Shown piece by piece: positions 44,772 through 53,001 of a stretch of DNA of 64,000 bases. Made by a program: the position numbers and the translations under genes. The notes below the pieces were generated by a model that searched no databases, was not told the DNA's origin, and was given only the letters and a program-made list of their open reading frames with translations. This DNA comes from Corynebacterium curieae (GTDB taxonomy: Bacteria; Actinomycetota; Actinomycetes; Mycobacteriales; Mycobacteriaceae): assembly GCF_027570035.1 (NCBI RefSeq), contig NZ_JAKMUU010000002.1, positions 248,001 to 312,000 on the forward strand, written 5' to 3'. Each line of letters begins with the position of its first letter. Position 1 is the stretch's first letter.

Positions 44772-46202
44772 TTAACCGGCGCGGCGAGCCGCTAGGTCAT
44801 CACGGCGGTTGTAGCCATCGGGTCCTGCATGTGGTCCGTCAAAATCACCATCTTCGCCATCGCTATAGCTAAGCGGCAGATGCACGAAATCAGGGCTTTC
44901 ATCATCGATTTCTACTACTACTGCGCCAGGACGTCGCAGGTTGCGCGGGATCTTTAGCGCTTCATCGTCGGCATTGCGCACGCCCAAACGGGCGCGACGC
45001 AGATGGCGCACGCGGCGGCGCAGCAGTGCCCGCTCTTGGCGGACCTGGGACCGCAGGGCGACGAGATAGACCACGGTCAGCACGCCGGCTACGGCGGCCA
45101 ACCACCAAGTCCAACCGCCGGCAACGATTCCCAGCGCCACTGTAAGAACCACAGCGACGGCTAGGCCCAATAGGGTGCGCTGACGGCGCTGGTAGCGGGT
45201 AGCAGACTTTTCTTTTTCCGCCACCGGATCCCAGCCGCCTCGGCCTAAGCGGCTCTGCGCAAATTCCACCTCATCTTCGGACAGATCCGTATCAATGCCG
45301 GCTTCGTCTGCCTCTGCGTCTGGTGTTGGCTCATCGACGTCGCCGTCCCCCGCTGCTTCTTGTATTGCAGGCTCTGCATCCGCGGTAGCATCAGCATCCA
45401 CGGTATCGGCCTCGATAGCCTCGGCCTTGTCCACGGCGCCCGGATACATGAGGTCCACCGGGGAAGTGTAGGTCTCGTCGTAGTCATAAGCATCACTCGC
45501 CACGGTGGAAACTGCCGGGGCACTAAATACCTCGGCCTCATCGGCGGCTACGTCCTCAGCATCATCTTGCGCAGCGTCTTCTTCGTCGTCCTCGAGCAGG
45601 ACGTCATCAGCGTCGTCCGCATCAGTGGTCACAGCGGATTCTTCGGTATTCGCGTGCTGCGAAGCGGGAATAGCAGCGCCCTGCGACTCAGGCGCAGGAT
45701 CGCTTTCTGTGGAAGTGGCTTCTTCGACCAGTTCCCCGTCGATAGTATCCGCATCTGCTGGGGACGCTTCCTCGTCACCGGCGGCAGAAGGATTAGGAAC
45801 TGCACGGCTTCCAGTGCCGAAAGGCTGGGACTTGGCACGGCGAGCTGCACCGGCAATGGTCACGGAACGAGAAGGGGCCTGGGCAGGCTCGGCTACAGTG
45901 TCCGCCTCATCGACATCCGCGGCCTCGACCATTTCGTAGCCTGCCTCGTCCACGTCGTCGCGTCGGTGGACATCATCGGCCCGCAGGCGCGGACGGCGCC
46001 GCCCGGCCACCTTGCCAGAATCACCTTCAAACAAGACGCGAGTATCTTCAAAGGCCTCGCCGGTATGACTCATGGGGCGGTTATTCCTGCCCAGTAGCCA
46101 TGGTGCGAGCACGAAGAGCCACACCACGATGATCGCGATAACCGGCACAGCTGTCGACACGAAAAAGACCTTCCCCTTGAATACAGATGGTGATTCCACC
46201 AT
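44772..46202 (-). CDS. glpR: GlpR, membrane receptor of the gephyrin-like Glp
   Basis: A 476-residue membrane protein. One helix at the N-terminus (about residues 12-34) is followed by a disordered Asp/Glu/Ala-rich cytoplasmic stretch of about 300 residues (for example DADDADDVLLEDDEEDAAQDD), then a hairpin of two helices (about 345-390: LLGLAVAVVLTVALGIVAGG and WWLAAVAGVLTVVYLVAL), then an Arg-rich and acidic tail. Architecture and locus (rimJ-like gene, glp, galU) match the corynebacterial division regulator GlpR, related to SepX. The acidic repeat is long even for this family. Upstream there is an 18-bp inverted repeat at 46205. Confidence 0.82.
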   Translation of the reverse strand: MVESPSVFKGKVFFVSTAVPVIAIIVVWLFVLAPWLLGRNNRPMSHTGEAFEDTRVLFEGDSGKVAGRRRPRLRADDVHRRDDVDEAGYEMVEAADVDEADTVAEPAQAPSRSVTIAGAARRAKSQPFGTGSRAVPNPSAAGDEEASPADADTIDGELVEEATSTESDPAPESQGAAIPASQHANTEESAVTTDADDADDVLLEDDEEDAAQDDAEDVAADEAEVFSAPAVSTVASDAYDYDETYTSPVDLMYPGAVDKAEAIEADTVDADATADAEPAIQEAAGDGDVDEPTPDAEADEAGIDTDLSEDEVEFAQSRLGRGGWDPVAEKEKSATRYQRRQRTLLGLAVAVVLTVALGIVAGGWTWWLAAVAGVLTVVYLVALRSQVRQERALLRRRVRHLRRARLGVRNADDEALKIPRNLRRPGAVVVEIDDESPDFVHLPLSYSDGEDGDFDGPHAGPDGYNRRDDLAARRAG

Positions 46203-46204
46203 AA

Positions 46205-46222
46205 ACGGTGAAACCGCACCGT
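46205..46222. repeat. Inverted repeat directly upstream of glpR
   Basis: ACGGTG AAACCG CACCGT: 6-bp perfect arms with a 6-bp centre, 2 bp from the glpR ATG. It could be an operator or an mRNA hairpin that limits translation. Confidence 0.4.
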
Positions 46223-46303
46223 AACACCCAAAAATCGCCCAAATTACAATGTTGTGACTTATGTGAAAATTGAGGTCAAACTCCCAGAGTTCCGTAGGTC
46301 ATT

Positions 46304-47014
46304 TCACGCCAACCGGCCAGCTTGACGCAGGCGCTCCACGGCGCTGGAAGCGTAATCCTCTCTCACTAAAGCTACGTAATGATGGTCTTGCCACGCTCCG
46401 TCTATATGCAGATTGCGCCGCAGGTAACCTTCGTGCCGGAACCCATTGGTGGCCAAAACCCGGCCTGAGGCTGGATTGTGCTCCAGATACGTGGCGGTAA
46501 CCCGATGCAGCCCCACGCGGCCAAAGGCATGGTCAACTCCCAAGGCGGTCGCGGCGGTAGCCACCCCGGCACCCTGCACGGCAGAATGGACCCAGTAACC
46601 AATCCAGCAGTCGCGAATGCTGCCATGCTGGATATTTCCTAAGGTCACCTGCCCTACAAACTGACCTTCTACCTCAATGACGAGCGGAACCACCAGCGCC
46701 TCCCGTGCGGCAGTGCGCAGATACATCAGATGATTCCACCATGCCTGCTGGCTATGCGCCGCATCCCAAGGCAGCGTTTGGGTCGGCTCGACTGGGCGAA
46801 GGAACTCCTCGTCCTCGATGCGTTGGCGCCGCCAGGCGTGGCCATCGGAACGCAGAAGCGGGCGCAAACGCATGCGCGCTCCCGATGGAAACACAGCCGA
46901 GGAGGGAAGCCGCACGAACGGCGTTGACTCCGGCCAACCGGGGTGCATGTCATCGGCAGGGCCGGTAGCAGGGTGGCGGAATTTGTCCGCCGCTGTGCCA
47001 AACGGATCAAGCAT
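46304..47014 (-). CDS. RimJ-like GNAT acetyltransferase
   Basis: A 236-residue GNAT protein of the ribosomal-protein-alanine acetyltransferase type. The acetyl-CoA loop region reads HSAVQGAGVATAATALGVDHAF; HRVTATYLEHNPASGRVLATNGFRHEGYLRRN is the strong C-terminal RimJ/RimL signature. About 45 additional N-terminal residues precede the domain. It overlaps the glp stop as TAATG, so translation is coupled. The conserved position between glp and glpR suggests a functional connection to division, but this is not shown. Confidence 0.87.
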   Translation of the reverse strand: MLDPFGTAADKFRHPATGPADDMHPGWPESTPFVRLPSSAVFPSGARMRLRPLLRSDGHAWRRQRIEDEEFLRPVEPTQTLPWDAAHSQQAWWNHLMYLRTAAREALVVPLVIEVEGQFVGQVTLGNIQHGSIRDCWIGYWVHSAVQGAGVATAATALGVDHAFGRVGLHRVTATYLEHNPASGRVLATNGFRHEGYLRRNLHIDGAWQDHHYVALVREDYASSAVERLRQAGRLA

Positions 47015-48324
47015 TAGCTGCGCTGGGTCAAGAACAAGACATCGACCACATCACCCGGACGGATCTCCGTTACTTCTTCTGGCACGCGAATCATTGCGTT
47101 GGCCTCCGAAAGCCCTGCCAGCAGGTGCGCTGGAGCTCCTGCCGCACCACCGAGGCCTTCTACTAGGTAGTCAGCGGTTTCCGCATCGCGCATTAAGCGG
47201 GCACGGATAAAACCGCGGCGGCCGGGCCGGGAATCGATGTGGTTTAGTGCGCGGGCACGCACCACGCGCCGGTGCGCATTGCGCTTGCCCAGCGCCAAGC
47301 GGATGAGCGGACGGATGTACACCTCAAAAACCACGAGCGCGGATACCGGGTTGGAAGGCAATAAGAAGGTCGGGATGCGCTCCTCGCCTACCAAGCCAAA
47401 TCCTTGGACGGAACCTGGATGCATGGCTACACGGGAGGTATCGATATCTCCCACGTCATCGAGGATCTCGCGGATTGCCTCCGCGCCAGCACCGCCGACT
47501 GCGCCGGAGATGACCAGCACTTCGCTGCGGGCAATGTGTTTCTCCAACGCCTCGCGGATCCGACGCGGCTCGCCTTCGGCAATGCCCACGCGGTGCACCT
47601 CGGCCCCGGCTTCGCGCGCTGCGGCCGCCAAAGAGTAGGAATTAACGTCAAAGACTTGGCCTAAAGCTGGTTCCTGGTCAAGGTCTACTAGCTCACGGCC
47701 GAAGGAAATGATAGTGATGCGCGGGCGCGGATAAACCAATACTTTAGAGCGGCCCACCGCAGCCAGAAGGCCAATCTGGGCTGGACCCAACACAGTTCCA
47801 GAGGACACCGCTACGTCACCGGGTTGGATATCGTCACCCACCCGGCGCACAAAGTCACCGGAGCGCACTGGACGGTGAGCGGTAACTCGCTTCCGGCCAC
47901 GGTCGGTCCACTCGAGGGGCAGGACGGCGTCGGCAAGCGTGGGCAATGGCGCACCCGTATACACTCGCACGGCTTGCTTGGGTTGCAAGCGCAGCGGCTG
48001 CTTTGAACCAGCCGGAACCTCGCCGACTACTGGCAAGGAACGCTCTACCTCCGGCTGCGGGGAATCCGCATCCTCCTCCCCTTCTGCGGCCGGATCCTCT
48101 TGCTTCTTGGAGCGGCGGACCTTAAGGCCACGCTCGCCACCGATATCCACGGCGCGCACCGCATAGCCATCAATGGCCGCCTGTGGAAAGCCCGGCAGGG
48201 GCTGATTGGCCTGAACTTCCTCGGCGCACATCAAACCCAGCGCGTTAGAAATACCGATGCGCACCGGCTCCGGCGTTGTCGCCGCATCGGTTACCAGCGC
48301 CAACTGGTCATCAACTGAACGCAT
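47014..48324 (-). CDS. glp: Gephyrin-like Glp (MoeA homologue)
   Basis: A 436-residue MoeA-fold protein with all four MoeA domains (ALGLMCAEEVQANQPLPGFPQAAIDGYAVRA, VYTGAPLP, the MPT-binding domain at about 205-345, and the C-terminal beta domain). The MoeA active-site motifs are altered: the usual SGGxSxG is ISGAVGGAGAE, and the GNPVS region reads LPSNPVSA. A disordered acidic insert of about 30 residues (KKQEDPAAEGEEDADSPQPE) is present. In C. glutamicum this paralogue binds FtsZ and the receptor GlpR. A residual Moco role cannot be excluded. Confidence 0.85.
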   Translation of the reverse strand: MRSVDDQLALVTDAATTPEPVRIGISNALGLMCAEEVQANQPLPGFPQAAIDGYAVRAVDIGGERGLKVRRSKKQEDPAAEGEEDADSPQPEVERSLPVVGEVPAGSKQPLRLQPKQAVRVYTGAPLPTLADAVLPLEWTDRGRKRVTAHRPVRSGDFVRRVGDDIQPGDVAVSSGTVLGPAQIGLLAAVGRSKVLVYPRPRITIISFGRELVDLDQEPALGQVFDVNSYSLAAAAREAGAEVHRVGIAEGEPRRIREALEKHIARSEVLVISGAVGGAGAEAIREILDDVGDIDTSRVAMHPGSVQGFGLVGEERIPTFLLPSNPVSALVVFEVYIRPLIRLALGKRNAHRRVVRARALNHIDSRPGRRGFIRARLMRDAETADYLVEGLGGAAGAPAHLLAGLSEANAMIRVPEEVTEIRPGDVVDVLFLTQRS

Positions 48325-48380
48325 AAGGTCTATGCCCGCCCTTTCTTCGCTTCCTCATCCTCAGCCTTTAAGAAAGGCTT

Positions 48381-49307
48381 CTAGGAAAGGCCGTGTTCGG
48401 CCTCGTATTCGGCCATGATCTGCTTGATTGCTTTATACAGTGTGGGACCGTATTTTTCATCGCGCAGGCCAAAATCTACGTTAGCGGGGATATAGCCGCC
48501 GGGGTTGCCCAAATCATGGCGCTTGCCTTTGTGAACTACCACATGGACGGGCTCGCCCTCTTCAATGAGGAGCTCGATGGCGTCAGTAAGCTGCAGCTCG
48601 CCACCTTTGCCCGGCTTGATGCGACGCAGGGCGTCGAAAATCTTGCGATCCAGCAGGTAGCGGCCAGTGGCCACAAGGTTAGACGGTGCATCTTCCACCG
48701 CGGGCTTTTCTACCATGCCCACGACTTTCTTCACAGCTGGGTCAGCGGTATCTTCCACATCGAATACGCCGTAGTTATAAGTCTGCTCGCGCGGTACCTC
48801 GAAGGCGCACAGCACACTACCTCCCAAATCCGCGCGTACACGGGCCATTTCCGCCATGACGGTGGCGGGCAGCACAATGTCATCAGGGAGCATAACGGCG
48901 AAGGAGTCCTCGTCTTCACCAAGCACTTCTTCTGCAAGGCCCACCGCGTGCCCCAAGCCCAGTGGCTTTTCCTGTTCCACCGCAACCGGGTGGATGAGCT
49001 GGTTAGCGCGCTTGACCTTAGACACCTGCTCATCCTTGCCGCGCGCATCCAAGGTTTCCACCAGCTGCGGAAAGGCTTCAAAGTGGCGCATGACCTCTTG
49101 CTTATCCGGGGCGGTGATCACCGCGAGGCGGCGCGCGCCCACAGAGGCCGCTTCCTCTGCAATGAGTTCGATGCCGGGAGTATCAACAACGGGCAGCAGT
49201 TCCTTCGGAACCGTCTTGGTGGCGGGCAAAAATCGAGTGCCCATACCTGCCGCTGGAATTACAACCGTGGTGATTCCGCGGGCGGAATCTTCGCGTTCTA
49301 TAGCCAT
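48381..49307 (-). CDS. galU: UTP-glucose-1-phosphate uridylyltransferase
   Basis: GalU makes UDP-glucose, needed for trehalose, galactan precursors and glycosylated envelope lipids. The nucleotide-binding motif is VIPAAGMGTRFLPATKTVPKELLPV. MLPDDIVL and GMVEKP are intact. From ATG 49307 it is 308 residues, normal for the family; the open frame upstream is not conserved. TACGCT on the minus strand (49320 to 49315) lies 7 nt before the ATG, so leaderless. It heads the glp-rimJ-like cluster and is divergent from fthC. Confidence 0.94.
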   Translation of the reverse strand: MAIEREDSARGITTVVIPAAGMGTRFLPATKTVPKELLPVVDTPGIELIAEEAASVGARRLAVITAPDKQEVMRHFEAFPQLVETLDARGKDEQVSKVKRANQLIHPVAVEQEKPLGLGHAVGLAEEVLGEDEDSFAVMLPDDIVLPATVMAEMARVRADLGGSVLCAFEVPREQTYNYGVFDVEDTADPAVKKVVGMVEKPAVEDAPSNLVATGRYLLDRKIFDALRRIKPGKGGELQLTDAIELLIEEGEPVHVVVHKGKRHDLGNPGGYIPANVDFGLRDEKYGPTLYKAIKQIMAEYEAEHGLS

Positions 49308-49374
49308 GCACAATAGCGTACAACGCCACATTATTTTCCCGTGCACCGCTACGCCGCAGGGTTATGATTAATTT

Positions 49375-49950
49375 ATGACCTCTTCCATCACCGCCAAAAA
49401 CGAGCTGCGCGCCCGCTTGGTCCAGGCCCGCCGCGAACTTGCTTCCGAGGACCACGATGCTTTTACCGCCGCTGTGCGCGAGCACCTAGAATCCGAGCTC
49501 ACTGAGTCCATGACCGTTGCCGCCTATTGGCCGCTGGGCTCCGAACCGGGCGGTGCCGACTTCGTGCCGTGGCTAAAGGAGCATGTCTCTCGCGTTCTAC
49601 TTCCCATCTCTGGAGAGAATGGCACGCTGACCTTCGCTGAATACCGCGGCAAGGATGCAATGCGCGAAAGCGCAATGGGTTTAAATGAGCCGCAAGGCCC
49701 GAGTTTCGATAGCAGTGTGCTGGCCGAATGCGACCTCGTATTGGCCCCCGCCATGGCCGTTGATGCCAAGGGCAACCGCATGGGCAAGGGAGGCGGTTAC
49801 TATGACCGCGCGCTGGAGCCACTGCCCCACGGCAAGCCACCGGTTTTTGCCATGGTCTACCCCACCGAGTTCGTGGACGAAATTCCTACCGAAGATCATG
49901 ACCGCAAGGTCGATGCCGCAGTCACAGCTGAGGGCATTACCCGCTTCTAG
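49375..49950 (+). CDS. fthC: 5-formyltetrahydrofolate cyclo-ligase
   Basis: An ATP-dependent enzyme that returns 5-formyl-THF to 5,10-methenyl-THF, 191 residues. The conserved NRMGKGGGYYDRAL motif with the ATP/folate loop is present, as are VLAPAMAVDAKGN and the FAMVYPTEFVDEIPTEDHD end. TATGAT (49363-49368) lies 6 nt before the ATG, again suggesting a leaderless mRNA. In relatives a small FmdB-type gene lies between this gene and the SAF gene; only 57 bp without an ORF occur here. Confidence 0.92.
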   Translation: MTSSITAKNELRARLVQARRELASEDHDAFTAAVREHLESELTESMTVAAYWPLGSEPGGADFVPWLKEHVSRVLLPISGENGTLTFAEYRGKDAMRESAMGLNEPQGPSFDSSVLAECDLVLAPAMAVDAKGNRMGKGGGYYDRALEPLPHGKPPVFAMVYPTEFVDEIPTEDHDRKVDAAVTAEGITRF

Positions 49951-50007
49951 TTTTAGGCGCAGGGATGGCGCGGGAACCATTTGGGGCTCCGGGCAGTCTA
50001 AAAATAT

Positions 50008-50730
50008 ATGCCCTCTTTACATACCCCTCGCCTGCTCTCTACCTTGCGCACACCTGGCCACCGCCGCGGCGTGCTCATGCGCCGCATCATCGCGGTGGCC
50101 CTGCTTATCGCCGCGCTCGTTTCCGCGCTCTCGGCCGCTAAGGAGTTACCGCGCGTTCCCGTATTTAGCCGCGATCTCCCAGCTGGGGCAGAGCTTGCGC
50201 TTTCCGACGTCGAATTGGCCCGCCTGCCCGCTTCCTCCATCCCCGAATCTGCAGTGGCTAAAGAGCCGGAGGAGCTCAGCGGCCGCGTTATTACCGCTGC
50301 GGCTAGCAAGGGTGAAGTTATCACCGATACGCGTCTATTGGGCGAGGACCTTGTCTCCAGCCTGGTCGACCCCTCTGGGGGCAAGGCAGGTCGCATGATT
50401 CCAGTTAAACTCGCCGAGCCCGACATCATTCCGCACCTACATCATGGCGATACCGTAGATGTGGTTACCGCCGTCGGCGCGACTTCTTCTGCTGCCCACC
50501 CGGGTGCGGCGGAGGACGCCCCCGCAGCGCGCGTCGTTGCTTCCGGCGGCCGGGTGGTATCAACCTCTACTTCCGAAGGTGAAGCCTCTTCCTCTACGGT
50601 TTTGCTCGCCTTGCCCAATGACCACGCTAATGATGTAGCTGCCGCGTCACTGAGCCAGCCGCTAACCGTGGTTATCGTGGGTGATAGGGCTCACCCACAA
50701 AATAAAAGCCGAATGCTAGGAACATCTTAG
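50008..50730 (+). CDS. SAF-domain (CpaB-like) exported protein
   Basis: A 240-residue protein. A hydrophobic segment at about residues 24-44 (RRIIAVALLIAALVSALSAA) anchors or exports it. A SAF domain follows (VFSRDLPAGAELALSDVELARLPASSIPE, then GEVITDTRLL) and a C-terminal RcpC/CpaB-like domain (MIPVKLAEPDIIPHLHHGDTVDVV). No Flp-pilus genes are near, so a pilus role is unproven. The in-frame ATG at 50077 directly before the hydrophobic segment is an alternative start. The gene normally leads to mscL, but here the cassette of 50731-54540 intervenes. Confidence 0.78.
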   Translation: MPSLHTPRLLSTLRTPGHRRGVLMRRIIAVALLIAALVSALSAAKELPRVPVFSRDLPAGAELALSDVELARLPASSIPESAVAKEPEELSGRVITAAASKGEVITDTRLLGEDLVSSLVDPSGGKAGRMIPVKLAEPDIIPHLHHGDTVDVVTAVGATSSAAHPGAAEDAPAARVVASGGRVVSTSTSEGEASSSTVLLALPNDHANDVAAASLSQPLTVVIVGDRAHPQNKSRMLGTS

Positions 50731-50751
50731 GCGGTGTGTAAAGTGAGCTCT

Positions 50752-51624
50752 ATGGAAGGATCGCTGTTTGAAAGAATGTCAGTCCTCACTGAGTTGACGG
50801 CAGCGGATCACTCACTGGCCATCTATTTTTCCAAATCATTTCCTAATTTGGCGTTTCAGAACTTAGAAGCAATCGGAAAGGGCGCAGGAGTTAGCGTAGC
50901 ATCCGTGACTCGCTTTGTTCGCAAATTAGGGTATTCAGATTTTAAGGATTTTTCTACCCAACTTAAAGCTGAAGTTTCTGCTAATTTCGATCGGCCCCTC
51001 ACGCGACTGACTTCGCGTGAGAAGGCGATCGACGCCGATGAATTAACACAACATTTTTCTCAAGTCGCCCGAGAGCTTGAACACTCTTTACCTAAGCTTT
51101 CATCCACTCAATTCCGACAAATAGCTGACCTTATGGCAGATGAATCTCGCCCACTTTACCTCACCGCAGTAGCCTCAACGCGAGCTCTCATGGAATATTT
51201 TTACATGCTGCTGAAGTATCATCGCTCTCAAGTATTTCTCCTACCCCATGTTGAGGCGCATCCTCACGTATTGGCAGATATTGATTCCTCAGGGGTACTT
51301 TTCACCGCCAATTTTGACCGCCACCCGCGCCCAATCGAGATTGCTTTGCGATATGCACGATCGCAATCTGCCACCACTATCCTGTTAAGCAATCGAACTG
51401 TGACCCCACTTCAGACCTATGCAGACCATGTACTTGTGCTTGATAGCAATCCAAACCCACGTTTCAAGAGTCGAGTGGGCATGTTAACGGTTTTGGAAGC
51501 ACTGCTAACCGCCATTCAACACCGCCGACCCGAACGCGTAGAAGAACGCATCAAGACGATAGAAAAGCTCATCGATGAGGAAGGCAATTTTATTACCCCG
51601 CGCATTTCCAGTTCAGTGGAATGA
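50752..51624 (+). CDS. RpiR-family regulator of the lyase/DcuC cassette
   Basis: A 291-residue transcription regulator. The N-terminal HTH_6 domain (about residues 1-75) contains SVASVTRFVRKLGYSDFKDF. The C-terminal SIS domain (about 120-255) holds LYLTAVASTRALMEYFYMLLK and TTILLSNRTVTPLQTYADHVLVLD and would bind a phosphorylated sugar or another anion. ATG 50752 is preferred: TAAAGT (50739-50744) ends 7 nt before it. The gene is convergent with the lyase, with one base between stop codons. Base composition is AT-richer than the neighbours. Candidate sites are at 54401-54448. Confidence 0.85.
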   Translation: MEGSLFERMSVLTELTAADHSLAIYFSKSFPNLAFQNLEAIGKGAGVSVASVTRFVRKLGYSDFKDFSTQLKAEVSANFDRPLTRLTSREKAIDADELTQHFSQVARELEHSLPKLSSTQFRQIADLMADESRPLYLTAVASTRALMEYFYMLLKYHRSQVFLLPHVEAHPHVLADIDSSGVLFTANFDRHPRPIEIALRYARSQSATTILLSNRTVTPLQTYADHVLVLDSNPNPRFKSRVGMLTVLEALLTAIQHRRPERVEERIKTIEKLIDEEGNFITPRISSSVE

Positions 51625-51625
51625 A

Positions 51626-52957
51626 TTAATCCCTGGCCGACTCCGAAATTTCTACAGCTCGGCCAAGATAGTTTTGAGGATCAGTGAGTGAATCCAAATC
51701 AAGCCTGCCTTCCAAAGCAGCAAGCTGAGGGCGCGTACGACAGAATTCGCTCAAAGTCATTCGCTTTTCTCGATATTCCTTAGCAAATTCCTGCAACACA
51801 TCATGAGCAGTTCCGTGCCCAATATGCGGAGCAAGTGCCATCATTATTCCTTCCGACATGAGGACAGGGCCGCCCTTGCGAATTCCAGCTTCCAGCTCAT
51901 CCGTGTCAAAAATCAGACGGGAAAAGAGAAAGTTTAATTTAGCCGCCGCGCCGTCGACTGCGACAAAAATCTGTGGAATCAGGTCTCGGTGGACTTCGGA
52001 TTGCCGGTGATCTCGCTCGAAGGTTGCTGGGGGTTGTGTAAGCAACGTAGCGGCCATGCCACTCGCCAATCTCGCCGCCACAGATATTTTCATGGTAGTG
52101 AACGGATTTAGCTTCTGAGGCATTGTGGATGATCCCGAAAGATGCGCATCCATTTCCTCCCGTACTTCCACAAGGTCGGACCCCTGCATGGCGAATAAAT
52201 CTTCGGCAATCTTGGCCAAGCTTTGTCCAAGCACCGCAACATTTAGCGCTAGTTCCATAATCGTATCGGAGCTTGCATGCCATGAAATAGTTTGTTCTAC
52301 TAGGTCAAGTTTTTTCGCAAGCCGCTTATTTAATTCTGGCCCTTGCTCACCTAAAGAAGCGAAGGTACCTACAGCACCGGTAAACTGAATTTGTTCAGTA
52401 CGTGAGCGCATTGCCTGTAGGCGTTCACGACTGCGCCTCAACTCGGCATTCCACCGCGCAAACCGAGTACCCAAAGTCGTGGGAAGCGCATATTGACCAT
52501 TCGTGCGCGCCACCATCATCGTGTGAGCATGTTCATGCGCATTGTCGGCAGTTATCTTAACAAGATTATCGAGTCGGCGATGCAAAAGCGCGCTTGCCTC
52601 TTTTATCTGAAGTGCCCTGGCAGTGTCCAAGATATCCTGTGTTGTGGCACCAAAATGCACCCATCCCCGAGCTTTTTCAGGAATGACCTCACGTAATGCA
52701 TCTAAAACCGCGACTAGTGGATTTCCTACGCCGCCTTTTCCTGCCTTGAGCAACAGCTCTTCACTAGGCTCAGCGTTTTCCAAAATCAAATCCGCAGCCT
52801 CACACGGAATAATGCCCAATTCAGCCTGTACCTTTGCCATTTCAGCTTCAACCTGAAAGATTCGTTTGATCAGCGATTTCTCATCCCAGATCCTTTCCAT
52901 ATCCGCAGATACATATCCATTTTTTTGAAACGAAGAATTTAGTGCTCCGATTCCCAT
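51626..52957 (-). CDS. Fumarase/aspartase-superfamily lyase (PurB/PcaB-like)
   Basis: A 443-residue tetrameric lyase or cycloisomerase. Signature 3 with the catalytic serine loop is SGSSTMPQKLNPFTT. HFGATTQDILDTARALQ and ISWHASSDTIME are the regions C1/C2 that resemble 3-carboxymuconate cycloisomerase and adenylosuccinate lyase. No other purine or protocatechuate genes are nearby, so the chromosomal neighbour DcuC is the best clue: a reaction that releases or consumes fumarate from an N- or C-succinyl substrate. ATG 52957 has GAAGGAG at good spacing. Alternatives: argininosuccinate-like or EDDS-type lyase. Confidence 0.75.
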   Translation of the reverse strand: MGIGALNSSFQKNGYVSADMERIWDEKSLIKRIFQVEAEMAKVQAELGIIPCEAADLILENAEPSEELLLKAGKGGVGNPLVAVLDALREVIPEKARGWVHFGATTQDILDTARALQIKEASALLHRRLDNLVKITADNAHEHAHTMMVARTNGQYALPTTLGTRFARWNAELRRSRERLQAMRSRTEQIQFTGAVGTFASLGEQGPELNKRLAKKLDLVEQTISWHASSDTIMELALNVAVLGQSLAKIAEDLFAMQGSDLVEVREEMDAHLSGSSTMPQKLNPFTTMKISVAARLASGMAATLLTQPPATFERDHRQSEVHRDLIPQIFVAVDGAAAKLNFLFSRLIFDTDELEAGIRKGGPVLMSEGIMMALAPHIGHGTAHDVLQEFAKEYREKRMTLSEFCRTRPQLAALEGRLDLDSLTDPQNYLGRAVEISESARD

Positions 52958-53001
52958 GATTTCTCCTTCTCCAAAAATCAAATACAGACGTAGAGAACGT
53001 T

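Noticed and set aside
48393-49316. Plus-strand open frame of about 307 codons opposite galU
   Set aside because: Antisense shadow of galU, which has clear motifs; the translated product is His/Phe-rich nonsense.
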